Below are positions 7,831 through 16,504 of a stretch of DNA of 64,000 nucleotides, in pieces. Numbering within the stretch: the stretch's first letter is position 1; the number at the start of each line of letters is the position of its first letter. A model generated the notes under the pieces. It worked only from the letters and a program-made list of their open reading frames with translations. It did not search any database and was not told the origin of the DNA. Origin of the DNA: Fimbriimonadaceae bacterium. GTDB taxonomy: Bacteria; Armatimonadota; Fimbriimonadia; Fimbriimonadales; Fimbriimonadaceae. The stretch is taken from positions 2,483,362 through 2,547,361 of the forward strand of contig CP075364.1 in the NCBI GenBank assembly GCA_019454105.1, read 5' to 3'. The translations under genes were made by a program, and so were the position numbers.

Positions 7831-9676
7831 CAGAAAGCCCGCTGAGGAAAACCCGGTACATGGACGAGTAGGCCCCTTCTTTGGCCAAGAGCTCGGCGTG
7901 AGAACCGGTCTCGACAACCTCGCCGCGACGGAGAACGACCAGTTTGTCCGCCCGGGCCGCCGTCGTCAGTCGGTGGGCGATCAGCAATGTCGTCCGCTGG
8001 TGCATCAACCGCTCAAGCGACTCGGTCACGGCCCGTTCGCTCATCGCGTCGAGGTTGCTGGTCGCCTCGTCCAGCAAGAGGATCCGGGGCCTGTGGACGA
8101 GGGCCCGTGCGATCGCCAGCCGCTGGGCCTGGCCGCCACTCACTTTGAGTCCGCGCTCGCCTAGCACGGTCGCATATCCGTGAGGCAGCGCGGCGATGAA
8201 ATCGGACGCGTCCGCCGCTCGCGCTGCCTCAGCCAAAGACTCCTTCGGGGCCGAGCCGTCGCCCAAGCGCAGGTTCTCCTCGACCGTCCCTGCGAAGAGG
8301 AAGGTCTGCTGCGGCACGACCCCAAACTGCGACCGGTACCAGCTCAGGTCAAGCTCGCGAACGTCCTTACCGTCAAAGAGGATCCGTCCTTCGGTGGGAT
8401 CGTAGAACCGGAGCAACAAGTCCGCCAAAGTCGATTTGCCCGCGCCGCTCGGGCCGACCAGGGCGACGGACGAGTTCGGCTCGATCGTGAAGCTGACCCG
8501 GTCGAGCGCCTTGGTCCCGTCCGGATACTCAAAACTGACCTCTTGGAACTCGATCCGCCCCACCGGTTCGGCGATCCTTTCGGAACCGTGGATCGCCAGC
8601 ACTTCCTCTGGCACCTCAAGGACCTCACCATAGATCCGGTCGGCCGCCGCCTGGATCTGGCTGAAGGTGTTGGATAGGTTCGCGAGGCTCCGCATACCCT
8701 GGTTGATATAGTCGAGTGACAGCGTCAAGGCCACAATCTGGGAGATCTGGAGAGTGCCCCAACGGGCCATGTGGCCGCAAATATAGAGTATCCCGGCCAG
8801 CGAGACGGCACCAATGAGCTCGACCATCGGACGAAGCTGGGCGAAACGGCGGACGGCCCCGATCTGACTTTGGTACTGCCTATCGACGAGCCGGTCGACC
8901 GCTGTTCTCACGGCGTCTTCGGCCGCGAACGCCTTGACCACTCGAACCCCCGAGACGACTTCCTGAGAGACCGCCGAGAGTTCGGCCAAGTCGGACTGCA
9001 CCTGCGCCTGGGCCGCACGCATCCGTTTCGAGTTGCTGTGGACAAATGCGGCGATCACCGGCACGGCGAGGATCGCGACGAGGGCCAGCTGCCAGTTGAT
9101 CAAGAAGATCATGACCGTGGCAAGAACCGCCTTCACCGGAGCCTCAATGCTGTCGCGCACCAGGCCCACCGCGCTTTGATAGACATTCACGTCGTTCGAC
9201 AGGACGCTCTGGATGGCACCCGTCCGACGGTCGTTGAAATAGCTGATCGGGAGCCGCTGGAGCTTGCGATAGAGGCGTTTCCGAAGCTCGCTCGTGAGCC
9301 TCGCCGAAGCCTTGCCCAAATAGTAGCTTTGACCCCTTGTGAACCAGTACTTGAGCAAAAATACACCGACGACGGCGAGGCAGACCATGCCCAAGGCCCG
9401 GAGCGCTTCGTCCGGGGTCGAGAACGAGAGCGCTTGATCGAACCAACCCAGGGCCTGGTCCGGTCTCCCCGGCAAACCTGTGCCCGGCCCGATCCGGCTT
9501 TCGGGCCGGCCAGACGCGACCTCGATCGCCGCAATCGCCCGTTCGGTGAGCTTGATCGTGAACGCGGTCAGGACGCTGCCGAGCAGCACACAAACCAGCC
9601 CCTTGGCGATCGTGCGGCGTTGCGCGACCAACTCGCGCGAGACCCTGGGATCAATTCGACCAAGAAGGCCCTTCAT
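7814..9676 (-). CDS. ABC exporter with fused membrane and ATPase domains (MsbA-like)
   Basis: A 620-residue type IV ABC exporter half-transporter. The N-terminal ~350 residues hold six membrane helices with the conserved YFNDRRTGAIQSVLSNDV coupling region; the C-terminal ~260 residues form the ATPase: Walker A GPSGAGKST, Q-loop VPQQTFLF, signature VSGGQAQRL, Walker B ILLLDEATSNLD and switch His in LIAHRL. The family flips lipids, lipid A precursors or drugs; MsbA-type lipid export is plausible in a diderm but unproven. It lies 15 bp after purC and overlaps the next ATPase gene, so probably one operon. Confidence 0.88.
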   Translation of the reverse strand: MKGLLGRIDPRVSRELVAQRRTIAKGLVCVLLGSVLTAFTIKLTERAIAAIEVASGRPESRIGPGTGLPGRPDQALGWFDQALSFSTPDEALRALGMVCLAVVGVFLLKYWFTRGQSYYLGKASARLTSELRKRLYRKLQRLPISYFNDRRTGAIQSVLSNDVNVYQSAVGLVRDSIEAPVKAVLATVMIFLINWQLALVAILAVPVIAAFVHSNSKRMRAAQAQVQSDLAELSAVSQEVVSGVRVVKAFAAEDAVRTAVDRLVDRQYQSQIGAVRRFAQLRPMVELIGAVSLAGILYICGHMARWGTLQISQIVALTLSLDYINQGMRSLANLSNTFSQIQAAADRIYGEVLEVPEEVLAIHGSERIAEPVGRIEFQEVSFEYPDGTKALDRVSFTIEPNSSVALVGPSGAGKSTLADLLLRFYDPTEGRILFDGKDVRELDLSWYRSQFGVVPQQTFLFAGTVEENLRLGDGSAPKESLAEAARAADASDFIAALPHGYATVLGERGLKVSGGQAQRLAIARALVHRPRILLLDEATSNLDAMSERAVTESLERLMHQRTTLLIAHRLTTAARADKLVVLRRGEVVETGSHAELLAKEGAYSSMYRVFLSGLSDEQLD

Positions 9677-9691
9677 CCAGTTGTCGTGACC

Positions 9692-10585
9692 TTACCGCCC
9701 CAGAGGACGGCCCGTGATCCGCTCGAAGGCCTCCAAGTACTTCTCCCGGGTTCGTTGGACCACGTCGTCAGGGAGCAAGGGCCCCGGAGGCTGCTTGTCC
9801 CAGCCGATCCTCTCCAGATAGTCGCGAACGAACTGCTTGTCGTAGCTTGGTTGAGGGCCCCCAGGCTCATAGAGCGACGCTTCCCAATAGCGCGAAGAGT
9901 CGGGAGTCAGGGCCTCATCGATCCACACCAAGCCTGAGTCGGTGAGACCGAACTCGAACTTGGTGTCGGCCAGGATCAGCCCGGCCTCGGCGGCCAGGTC
10001 AAAGGCGCGGTTGTAGATCTCGAGGCTCCAGTCCCTGGCCTGCTCGGCCACCTCCCGACCGACCCGATCGACGGCCTGTTCGAACGAAATGTTCTCGTCG
10101 TGCCCTTCGGTCGCCTTCGTCGCGGGGGAGAAGACCGGCTCCGGCAATCGCGAACCGTCCAGGAGCCCATCGGGCAAGTGGAGACCGAGGCCAGCCGATT
10201 GGCCCGACCGATACTGCTTGTACAGCGATCCGGCCAGATACCCACGGACGACGCACTCGATCGATAAGGGCCGGGCCTTCTTGACGATCACGGACCGCCC
10301 GGCCAGGTTTGGGGACCAATTGGGCACCTGGCTCGAGATCGCCTCGTCCCGAGTCTCGATCAAGTGGTTGGGACAGACGCCCGAGAGCCGCTCGAACCAA
10401 TGGTTGGACATTTGGTTCAGCACCCGGCCCTTGTCGGGAATCGGGTTGGCCATCACGACGTCGAACGCGCTGATCCGGTCCGTCGACACGATCAAAAGCG
10501 AGTCGCCCAGATCGAAACAGTCTCGAACTTTGCCTCGGTGGACCAGGGGCAACCCTGTCTCCAAGGCCGCGAAGTCGACGGCCAT
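9692..10585 (-). CDS. purC: Phosphoribosylaminoimidazole-succinocarboxamide synthase
   Basis: A 297-residue SAICAR synthetase, which joins aspartate to CAIR with ATP in purine synthesis. The N-terminus has the conserved HRGKVRD and STDRISAFDV blocks, then PIPDKGRVLNQMS, the VVRGYLAGSLYK stretch, PVFSPATKA, and the C-terminal DTKFEFGL and IDEALTPDSSRYW. The length matches the longer (yeast Ade1-like) form rather than the ~240-residue B. subtilis form. ATG start 14 bp after the DUF433 gene. Unlinked to other pur genes here. Confidence 0.95.
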   Translation of the reverse strand: MAVDFAALETGLPLVHRGKVRDCFDLGDSLLIVSTDRISAFDVVMANPIPDKGRVLNQMSNHWFERLSGVCPNHLIETRDEAISSQVPNWSPNLAGRSVIVKKARPLSIECVVRGYLAGSLYKQYRSGQSAGLGLHLPDGLLDGSRLPEPVFSPATKATEGHDENISFEQAVDRVGREVAEQARDWSLEIYNRAFDLAAEAGLILADTKFEFGLTDSGLVWIDEALTPDSSRYWEASLYEPGGPQPSYDKQFVRDYLERIGWDKQPPGPLLPDDVVQRTREKYLEAFERITGRPLGR

Positions 10586-10599
10586 GGCCGATTATGCTT

Positions 10600-11106
10600 T
10601 CACTTGGCGAATGGATAAAGCGACCGGGAGCGCTCGAGCAGGCTTTCGTACTCAGCGATCTGGCCAGCGATCTCGTCAGGATGACGGCCTGCGTAGGCCA
10701 AGGCGGTGCGAAGCTCAAGCTCGGTCAAGCTGGGGAAGGAGTCCCGCATAGCTCCGACTGATCCGGCCCGGCGGAACTCGCGGACGATCTCCCAAACGGC
10801 AACGTGCTTGTTGGCGATCCGGGCGACTTGGTTCTTGTCTTGGACGATCGTCTGGCTGTTGGACTCGGAGTGCGACTGTCGGAACAGTTCAAGCCTGATG
10901 GCGACAGTGACCTCGTCCGTGCCGAGCCGGTCCGCTGCCTCTTCTTGAGACAGGTTGCCGTTGTCCAGGGCCATTAAGACAAGCTCGCAATGCACCTCTG
11001 GGGCGGCCGCGCGCAAGGCTTGGAGAAGGCCCTCGATCCGGTCTGGGCCCGAACGAGCGAGTCGCTCGATCTCCGGGACCAGCCAATGTTCTGAAAGAGT
11101 GGTCAT
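10600..11106 (-). CDS. DUF433-domain protein (VapB45-like)
   Basis: A 168-residue cytoplasmic protein. The first ~90 residues are helical with a possible helix-turn-helix (LSQEEAADRLGTDEVTVAIRL area). The last ~65 match the DUF433 pattern: HVAVWEIVREFR, then SFPSLTELELRTALAYAGRHPDEI. DUF433 proteins are often antitoxins or DNA-binding partners of PIN toxins; no PIN gene is adjacent, so a stand-alone regulator is equally likely. It heads the run that contains purC. Confidence 0.65.
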   Translation of the reverse strand: MTTLSEHWLVPEIERLARSGPDRIEGLLQALRAAAPEVHCELVLMALDNGNLSQEEAADRLGTDEVTVAIRLELFRQSHSESNSQTIVQDKNQVARIANKHVAVWEIVREFRRAGSVGAMRDSFPSLTELELRTALAYAGRHPDEIAGQIAEYESLLERSRSLYPFAK

Positions 11107-11212
11107 GGCTACAGGGTAAGTGAAGGACGCTCAGTCTCTTCGGAACCCCGTTGTCCCGATTTGGTAAGAGTACCCGTTCGTTGGACGGATCCACTCAGGA
11201 AAATGATCCAGT

Positions 11213-12088
11213 CTAGTCTTGGGTTCCCAGCCCGTTGTTCCTCAGGAACTCTAACCCGACCGCCAAATACCTCTCGGGCTCCTTGAACCTGGCTTCGGAG
11301 TGTCCGCTTGATTCGAACCACTCCACCCGCCCATGATTCGTCGCCTCGACGCACCGCTCGGCCGCCGGCCTCGGCACCACGTGGTCTTTGGCCCCATAGA
11401 GCAAGAGCACTGGAGTCGATCCAAGGGCTTCTAAGGCCTTTGTCGTGTCGGCTGACTGGGGCCGATGGCCGGTCAGTGCCCGTCCGAACCAAACGGTCGG
11501 GGCGAGAAGTGTGGAGAAAGCCCCCATGCCGATATACGACCACCATCCCTTTCCAGCCTCGTCCAACCGGGCATAAGGGCCATCGAGGACCAACGCCGAG
11601 ACGGGCTCGGCAAGCGATTGAGCCGTGAAGACGGCTGTCGCCGCCCCCATACTTGAGCCAAAGAGCACGATCTTGGTGCCTGGCGAACGGGCCCGCACCC
11701 AGTCGACCACGGCCCGTAGGTCGCGCGCTTCCTCGATGCCGAAGGTGCACCGACGGCCCCCGCTCCACCCATGGCTCCGAAAGTCGAAGAGCACGCAGGC
11801 GAACCCGGCCCGTCGGTAAGGCGCCACGAGAGGCAGGAACTCAGTGCGATTGGTCAAAAACCCGTGGCAAAAAACGACGGTCGTTCCACCGTTGTGAGGC
11901 ACGTGCCAGCCCTTGATCGAGACTCCGTCTTCGGTCAAGCAGGTGAACTCCTCTTGGGGCTCGCCCATCATCGCCGGGGCGGCGAAGATCGGGATCCGTG
12001 GCGGATGGACGGTGAACCATGCCACCAGGAACAAGAAGAGGGCATAGGCTCCAATCGCGACCAAGACCAGCGCCACCATCGCCGTCAT
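11213..12088 (-). CDS. Membrane-anchored alpha/beta hydrolase
   Basis: About 291 residues. A single N-terminal hydrophobic helix (residues ~2-27) is followed by an alpha/beta hydrolase fold: oxyanion region VVFCHGFLTNRTEF, FDFRSHGWSGG, nucleophile elbow GSSMGA, acid in LLYGAKDHVVP and catalytic His in ESSGHSEA. The fold resembles BAAT/lysophospholipase-like hydrolases working on the periplasmic face. I chose the ATG at 12086-12088 rather than 12133 because the latter lies 3 bp from the divergent gene and leaves no promoter space. Substrate unknown. Confidence 0.75.
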   Translation of the reverse strand: MTAMVALVLVAIGAYALFLFLVAWFTVHPPRIPIFAAPAMMGEPQEEFTCLTEDGVSIKGWHVPHNGGTTVVFCHGFLTNRTEFLPLVAPYRRAGFACVLFDFRSHGWSGGRRCTFGIEEARDLRAVVDWVRARSPGTKIVLFGSSMGAATAVFTAQSLAEPVSALVLDGPYARLDEAGKGWWSYIGMGAFSTLLAPTVWFGRALTGHRPQSADTTKALEALGSTPVLLLYGAKDHVVPRPAAERCVEATNHGRVEWFESSGHSEARFKEPERYLAVGLEFLRNNGLGTQD

Positions 12089-12136
12089 GGCTCGCCTGCC
12101 TCCAAGAAGATCGGATAGACTACTGGGCCGCACCGC

Positions 12137-12484
12137 ATGTTCGCCCTCAATTTCTACTCCGAACTTTACGACGAGCTCTTAAACAACAACCGGAAGACGG
12201 CGACCATCCGGCTGGGCGACAAAAGCGACAAGTACCAAGCGGGCATGGTCGTTTGGGTGACGGTCGGGCCCAGGTTCGGTCGGCGGCAAAAGCTCTTCGC
12301 TGCGATCCTTGACCGGGTCGAAGTCAAGCCGATCCGGGAACTCTCTCCCCGGGACATTGAGCGAGAGAACCCCGAACTCAGGAGCCAGGACGACGTCATT
12401 TCACTACTAACGAGGATCTATGACGAGTTCGTTACACCGGCCCACCACGTCACCGTGATCTATTTCTCGAGGGTCGACGAGTAA
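12137..12484 (+). CDS. ASCH-domain protein
   Basis: A 115-residue protein matching the ASCH fold: FYSELYDELLNNNRKTATIRLGDKSDKY at the N-terminus (the family's K-T-x-R/T-x-R-G core), a V-W-V-T-V-G strand, and a C-terminal VTVIYF strand. ASCH domains are PUA-like and bind RNA or modified nucleosides; some act as coactivators or N4-acetylcytidine amidohydrolases. It is divergent from the hydrolase gene and followed after 48 bp by the DoxX gene. No closer function can be given. Confidence 0.7.
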   Translation: MFALNFYSELYDELLNNNRKTATIRLGDKSDKYQAGMVVWVTVGPRFGRRQKLFAAILDRVEVKPIRELSPRDIERENPELRSQDDVISLLTRIYDEFVTPAHHVTVIYFSRVDE

Positions 12485-12532
12485 ACGCCCAAGCTTGAGC
12501 CGATCCCGCGCCGATTCCCGTCTTGAATCACG

Positions 12533-12940
12533 ATGCCGGACGCGTTCACTTTGGCGACGGCCTTCGCCTGCCTCTTCTTTGCAGTCTTGTTCTTCCAGTC
12601 CGGACTCGACAAGGTCATCGATTGGTCGGGCAACCTGGCATGGCTCACCGGGCACTTTGAGAAGACGCCTCTCAAGGGCGTCGTCCCCCTGATGCTCGGA
12701 CTCGTGACTCTTGTTGAACTGATGGCCGGCTTGGCGTCCGTGCTCGGGCTTCTGTACGCCTTGAACCCGCGCTATGGGCTCCCGCCCACTTTGGGTCTCG
12801 GGTTGTCATGCTTGGCCCTCACCATGCTCTTCTTCGGGCAGAGGATGGCGAAGGACTACGCTGGGGCGGCCGTCTTGGCCGCCTACTTCGCCGTGGGTTT
12901 GGCCGGGCTGCTGGCAGCCGGGCTCTCGATGCGGGCCTGA
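12533..12940 (+). CDS. DoxX-like integral membrane protein
   Basis: A 135-residue protein with four hydrophobic helices (about residues 8-22, 50-72, 82-97, 108-130) and the LFFQSGLDKVIDW segment near the first helix typical of DoxX/DoxD relatives, quinone-linked or stress-related inner-membrane proteins. The 3' end overlaps the convergent GH26-like gene by 58 bp. ATG start; no strong ribosome binding site is seen. Confidence 0.65.
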   Translation: MPDAFTLATAFACLFFAVLFFQSGLDKVIDWSGNLAWLTGHFEKTPLKGVVPLMLGLVTLVELMAGLASVLGLLYALNPRYGLPPTLGLGLSCLALTMLFFGQRMAKDYAGAAVLAAYFAVGLAGLLAAGLSMRA

Positions 12941-14265
12941 GCCCTGTGGGGGTTTGAGACGACGACTCGGACGCTCTTCGTCGCCAGCCTGCGTTGCCCT
13001 TGGAACGCCTCCACCGTGAGCCTGCCGGGCCCATCGGGCACCGTGTTCGTGTCCCAAGAGGTCTCCCAGTCCAAGTCGCGGCTTGAGACCGAGAACGACT
13101 TGGACGCAAAACTCCAGCGGAGCCTCACCCCGGAGGTCTGCCAAGGGCACCAAGTGGACAGCTTGACCGTTCCGGAAACCGTATCGTCGTTCTTCAGCGG
13201 CATGGGGGACGACGGCAGTGACCTTGGTGTGGCCGAAGAGAGGTAGTACTCGGCCGCTGCCGCCTCCCGATAAGCCTGGAGAACCTCGGCGTTCTGGGTC
13301 ACGGTGTAGTTGTTATTCTGACGGTGGGCCAGTTCCAGGTTGTTGCCGTTGAAGTAGTGGACGGCCTTGACCCGTGGGTATAGCCGAGGCAGGGCCGCAT
13401 AGAGCGACCGGATGCTCCGGACCGCGAAACCCACAGTTTCCTTACCTTCGACCGCCGAGTAGTGCGTCGCGCCGTACTCTCCGATCACGATCGGCTTTCG
13501 GGGAGCGTAGTCTCGATAGATCCGCTGAAGCTTCGTGACGGGGTTCACGCGGTCGCCTGGAGTTCTTTTGTTCTGGTTGTAGTAGGTAACACTATACATA
13601 TTGACGCCGACCCAATCGACCGCGTCGTCGCCTGGATAGTAGAGGTTCGTCCCCCCGACCGGGGTCGTGTAGGGCACCCACAGCATGGCCACATTGGGCG
13701 CGCGCTCCTTCATCACGCGGGAGACCAGACGGAACTTCGCCCGATAAAGGGCGGTGTCGCCGTGCCACCTCACCCAAGGCCCGTTCATCTCGCTCGCAAA
13801 GCGAAGGAAGATTTTCGCGCCCGTGTCCTTCAGGTCGTCGGCGAGAGATTGAAGGTAATGGTCGTCTCGAACGAACTCAAGGCCATTGTTCGGTTCAAGG
13901 GCGATATGGACGATCCGGTCTTCCATCGCCAGGGCCGTGATCCACTGTTTGGGGAGCCTTGTGCCATAGCCGACATAGCAAAAGTAGGAACTGTGCTTCT
14001 TGCCGACGATCCTTTCGAACTCGTCAGGAAGACGGTGTTGGCGGCCCGTAGAGTCCGTGAAGGTGCTTTGGAGCCTATTGTCCAGGTCGATGTACGCCCC
14101 AAGAAAGCAGCCGTACTTCGGTTCGTGGACGGCCCCCGAGTAGACCGACCGGGCCTCTTCGGCAGTCGGAACCCTTTCGATGAACAAGGGAAGCCCAGTC
14201 GGAGCCTTGGCCACGAGAGACAAGCCAAGGGCCGCGGTCGCCATCCCTGTCATCGAAGCGATCAT
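12883..14265 (-). CDS. Secreted glycoside hydrolase, GH26-like
   Basis: A 460-residue protein with a short signal-like N-terminus (MIASMTGMATAALGLSLVAKA). The TIM-barrel region has the GH26/clan-A pair: acid/base Glu159 in FLRFASEMNGPW and nucleophile Glu263 in VIGEYGAT; WVGVNMYS lies between. Family members cut beta-mannans and mixed glucans. A C-terminal ~100-residue domain (after residue ~345) looks like a beta-sandwich with WSFASKSFSVSSRDLDW. The 3' end overlaps doxX-like gene on the other strand. Substrate unproven; an exopolysaccharide role is also possible. Confidence 0.72.
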   Translation of the reverse strand: MIASMTGMATAALGLSLVAKAPTGLPLFIERVPTAEEARSVYSGAVHEPKYGCFLGAYIDLDNRLQSTFTDSTGRQHRLPDEFERIVGKKHSSYFCYVGYGTRLPKQWITALAMEDRIVHIALEPNNGLEFVRDDHYLQSLADDLKDTGAKIFLRFASEMNGPWVRWHGDTALYRAKFRLVSRVMKERAPNVAMLWVPYTTPVGGTNLYYPGDDAVDWVGVNMYSVTYYNQNKRTPGDRVNPVTKLQRIYRDYAPRKPIVIGEYGATHYSAVEGKETVGFAVRSIRSLYAALPRLYPRVKAVHYFNGNNLELAHRQNNNYTVTQNAEVLQAYREAAAAEYYLSSATPRSLPSSPMPLKNDDTVSGTVKLSTWCPWQTSGVRLRWSFASKSFSVSSRDLDWETSWDTNTVPDGPGRLTVEAFQGQRRLATKSVRVVVSNPHRAQARIESPAASSPAKPTAK

Positions 14266-14318
14266 ACTCCCAGCCTGTCAAGATTTTCGGCTCGGCACAG
14301 GCCGTGTCTCACCGTCGG

Positions 14319-15131
14319 TCATTGATAGATAGCCTTCTGAACCGAGAACATGGGCCGCTTCAAAGCCGAGAAAGGCATCCTCTTCACGTGGCCGTCGCAC
14401 CAGATCGTCGTCGAGCCGTCCCGATGGAGGAAGTTGAAGTGGTTCTTGAGAGCCGTATCGTAGGTCGGGGCTTGGTCGTACCAGTCAGGAAACTGGAGGA
14501 AGTTGCAGACAGGCACCCAGGCTCCGTGCTCCCATGCGGCCAGAGTGTACGCCGGATCCTCGATCTCGTTCTCGGTCACCCCGTTGCAGCTGTAGAAGGA
14601 GTGCGGGTAGGTGTCGCAGTCCTTCGATCCAGGCCCGTATTCGTTACCTTGCGCCTTCGGGTTTCTTGAGTAGTAGTTCGACCAGTTGTTCTCAAGGAAG
14701 AAGTTGTAGGCGTAAGCTAGTTGCCAGTCGGTCGGCTTCTTCGGGCAAACCCGGACTTCGTAATTCTTGAGGTAAGGATCGATCGCCCCTGGCCGAGGGT
14801 CGAACCTGGCCGGACGGGTCATGTTGCCATAGAACCCTCCGGAAAGACCGGCGTTCCGGTTGTCATATCCGATCCACATCTGTTGCCGGCGATGTTCGGG
14901 CCCAGCCGGGTTCGCGTTCGCGGCCGGAGCCCAACTCTGCTCATAGTCGTTGGTGTACATGATCAGACCATAGGCGACCTGCTTAGCCTGCATGATGCAC
15001 TGCGTGTGCCGGGCCGACTCTTTCGCTTCGACGAACACGGGCATCAGGATCGCGGCCAGGATCGCAATGATGGCGATCACGACCAAGAGCTCGATCAAGG
15101 TGAACGCGCGGCGAAGGTTGAATCGGGGCAT
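14319..15131 (-). CDS. Type II/IV pseudopilin-like H-X9-DG protein
   Basis: A 270-residue exported protein. The N-terminus MPRFNLRRAFTLIELLVV is a type III signal peptide: basic stretch, prepilin peptidase cut before Phe10, and Glu at position +5, then a ~22-residue hydrophobic helix. The C-terminal segment has the H-x9-DG signature (HRDGSTTIWCDGH) shared by large pseudopilin families of Planctomycetes and Armatimonadota. Likely processed by PilD and displayed or secreted through a pilus-like machine. The start is set by AGAGG 7 bp upstream; the longer frame runs antisense into spacer. Confidence 0.85.
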   Translation of the reverse strand: MPRFNLRRAFTLIELLVVIAIIAILAAILMPVFVEAKESARHTQCIMQAKQVAYGLIMYTNDYEQSWAPAANANPAGPEHRRQQMWIGYDNRNAGLSGGFYGNMTRPARFDPRPGAIDPYLKNYEVRVCPKKPTDWQLAYAYNFFLENNWSNYYSRNPKAQGNEYGPGSKDCDTYPHSFYSCNGVTENEIEDPAYTLAAWEHGAWVPVCNFLQFPDWYDQAPTYDTALKNHFNFLHRDGSTTIWCDGHVKRMPFSALKRPMFSVQKAIYQ

Positions 15132-15199
15132 AGGAACCTCTGCCTCTATCATAGCCCCCATGTCAGGAGAAATCCAAGGAGGCGCTGAGATACGACCGC

Positions 15200-16504
15200 T
15201 CAAACCTTTCGGGCGCGACCAGTCCAAGCCATTCCCAAGACGGCCCATTCCGCGAGAACGCTCGCGAGAACGGCCACGGACGCGAGGACAACGCCTGGCC
15301 ATCCAAGAGTCAGGCCAACTCCCAGGGCCAAGACAAGAATGCCAGACTGGACTACCGTCGAGTTGAGCCTCGCCATCGTATTGAGCTGAGCTGTCAAGAC
15401 ACCCCGCAGGAAACCGCTCGCTGCCTGGACAAGAGGCAGGGCGCAGGTCAAGAGGATCGCCCGATGCGCCTCCCGTGCGATCGAAGCCGGGGCGCCCATC
15501 ACCGCAGAGAAGAACCGCTCGTCCAGACGGAAGGCGGCCAAGGCTATGGCCAGACCCGTGAGGCTTCCTCCGACACCGACGCAAAACCGAAAGAGCCTCT
15601 CAGGGCCCTGGGGCATCATCGAGAGAGCGATGACGACCTCCGGAAGGGCGAAGACGATCGTTCGGAGCGGAAAGCCCAAGGACAGGCTTGTCTGCCATGC
15701 CGCCATCGCCAAAATCCGATCGGGCGATTGGGCCAAGGCGCTGGACGTGACAGGAAGAGTCGCCATGAAGACCAAGGTCGCCGCCGTCAACGGCCAATGG
15801 AACTTGACCAGGGACTTCAAACCGATCTCGTTTCCGTCGTGCGGCAAGACGCTCGCCGACCGAAGGGGCCGCCGTGACGCCACCTCGATGAAGGCCGCCT
15901 CGACGATCACCGAGACCACCAAAGCCAGAGCCGCGACCATCACGCCGGGGATCCGTCCAGACTGAAACAGGGCAAGGCTGACAAGCGCGATGGTCGCCAT
16001 CCTCAGGCCGGTGCCAACCCCGATCAATCTCGTTTGGCCGGCCCGGATAAGCATTCCCTGAACGTGCCTTCGCCACCCGATGGCCGGGCTCCAAGGAATC
16101 AGGCAGGCCATCGGCACGCGCCCGGCTTCAGCCACTTCGTGCGGCCATTTGAGCAGCCCCTTGGTGACAAGGTCATAAAGAGGCGTCAACGCGACGACGG
16201 CGTGGACGATCCCAGTGAGGGCCATGAGCCAGAGCGTGAACCGCCTGATCGACCGATAGGCCGGGGCTGAGGTTCCGAGGGTCGTCGAGGTCGTCAGCAG
16301 GTCGATGACCGGGCTCTCGATGAAGAGAGCCAGGGAGACGAGGCCAAGAAGGGCGGCCGCGTTCAGTTCGGGGTCAGGGCCGCGGTTGACCACCGCGGTG
16401 CAGATGGGCAACTCGGCCGCCATCATCAGCCACGATGCGGCCAGGGGAGCAAAAACGGTCAAAATCCGCCGGTTTGTCAGCGGACTTGCCGCAGAATCAC
16501 CCAC
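15200..16504 (-). CDS. Polytopic membrane transporter, ANKH/MATE-like
   Basis: A 434-residue protein with about 12 hydrophobic segments and few charged loops. The first helix region (PLAASWLMMAAELPICTAVVNRG) and the following ESPVIDLLTTSTTL segment resemble the bacterial progressive-ankylosis (ANKH) branch of the MATE/flippase superfamily, which exports small anions or lipid-linked sugars. It overlaps the HD-GYP gene stop by 8 bp, so the two are co-translated. Substrate unknown; a polysaccharide flippase is the alternative. Confidence 0.6.
   Translation of the reverse strand: MGDSAASPLTNRRILTVFAPLAASWLMMAAELPICTAVVNRGPDPELNAAALLGLVSLALFIESPVIDLLTTSTTLGTSAPAYRSIRRFTLWLMALTGIVHAVVALTPLYDLVTKGLLKWPHEVAEAGRVPMACLIPWSPAIGWRRHVQGMLIRAGQTRLIGVGTGLRMATIALVSLALFQSGRIPGVMVAALALVVSVIVEAAFIEVASRRPLRSASVLPHDGNEIGLKSLVKFHWPLTAATLVFMATLPVTSSALAQSPDRILAMAAWQTSLSLGFPLRTIVFALPEVVIALSMMPQGPERLFRFCVGVGGSLTGLAIALAAFRLDERFFSAVMGAPASIAREAHRAILLTCALPLVQAASGFLRGVLTAQLNTMARLNSTVVQSGILVLALGVGLTLGWPGVVLASVAVLASVLAEWAVLGMAWTGRARKV

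Noticed and set aside
8771-9937. A 388-codon plus-strand frame opposite the ABC exporter and purC
   Set aside because: Antisense shadow, Arg/Asp-rich with no start signal or recognisable domain.
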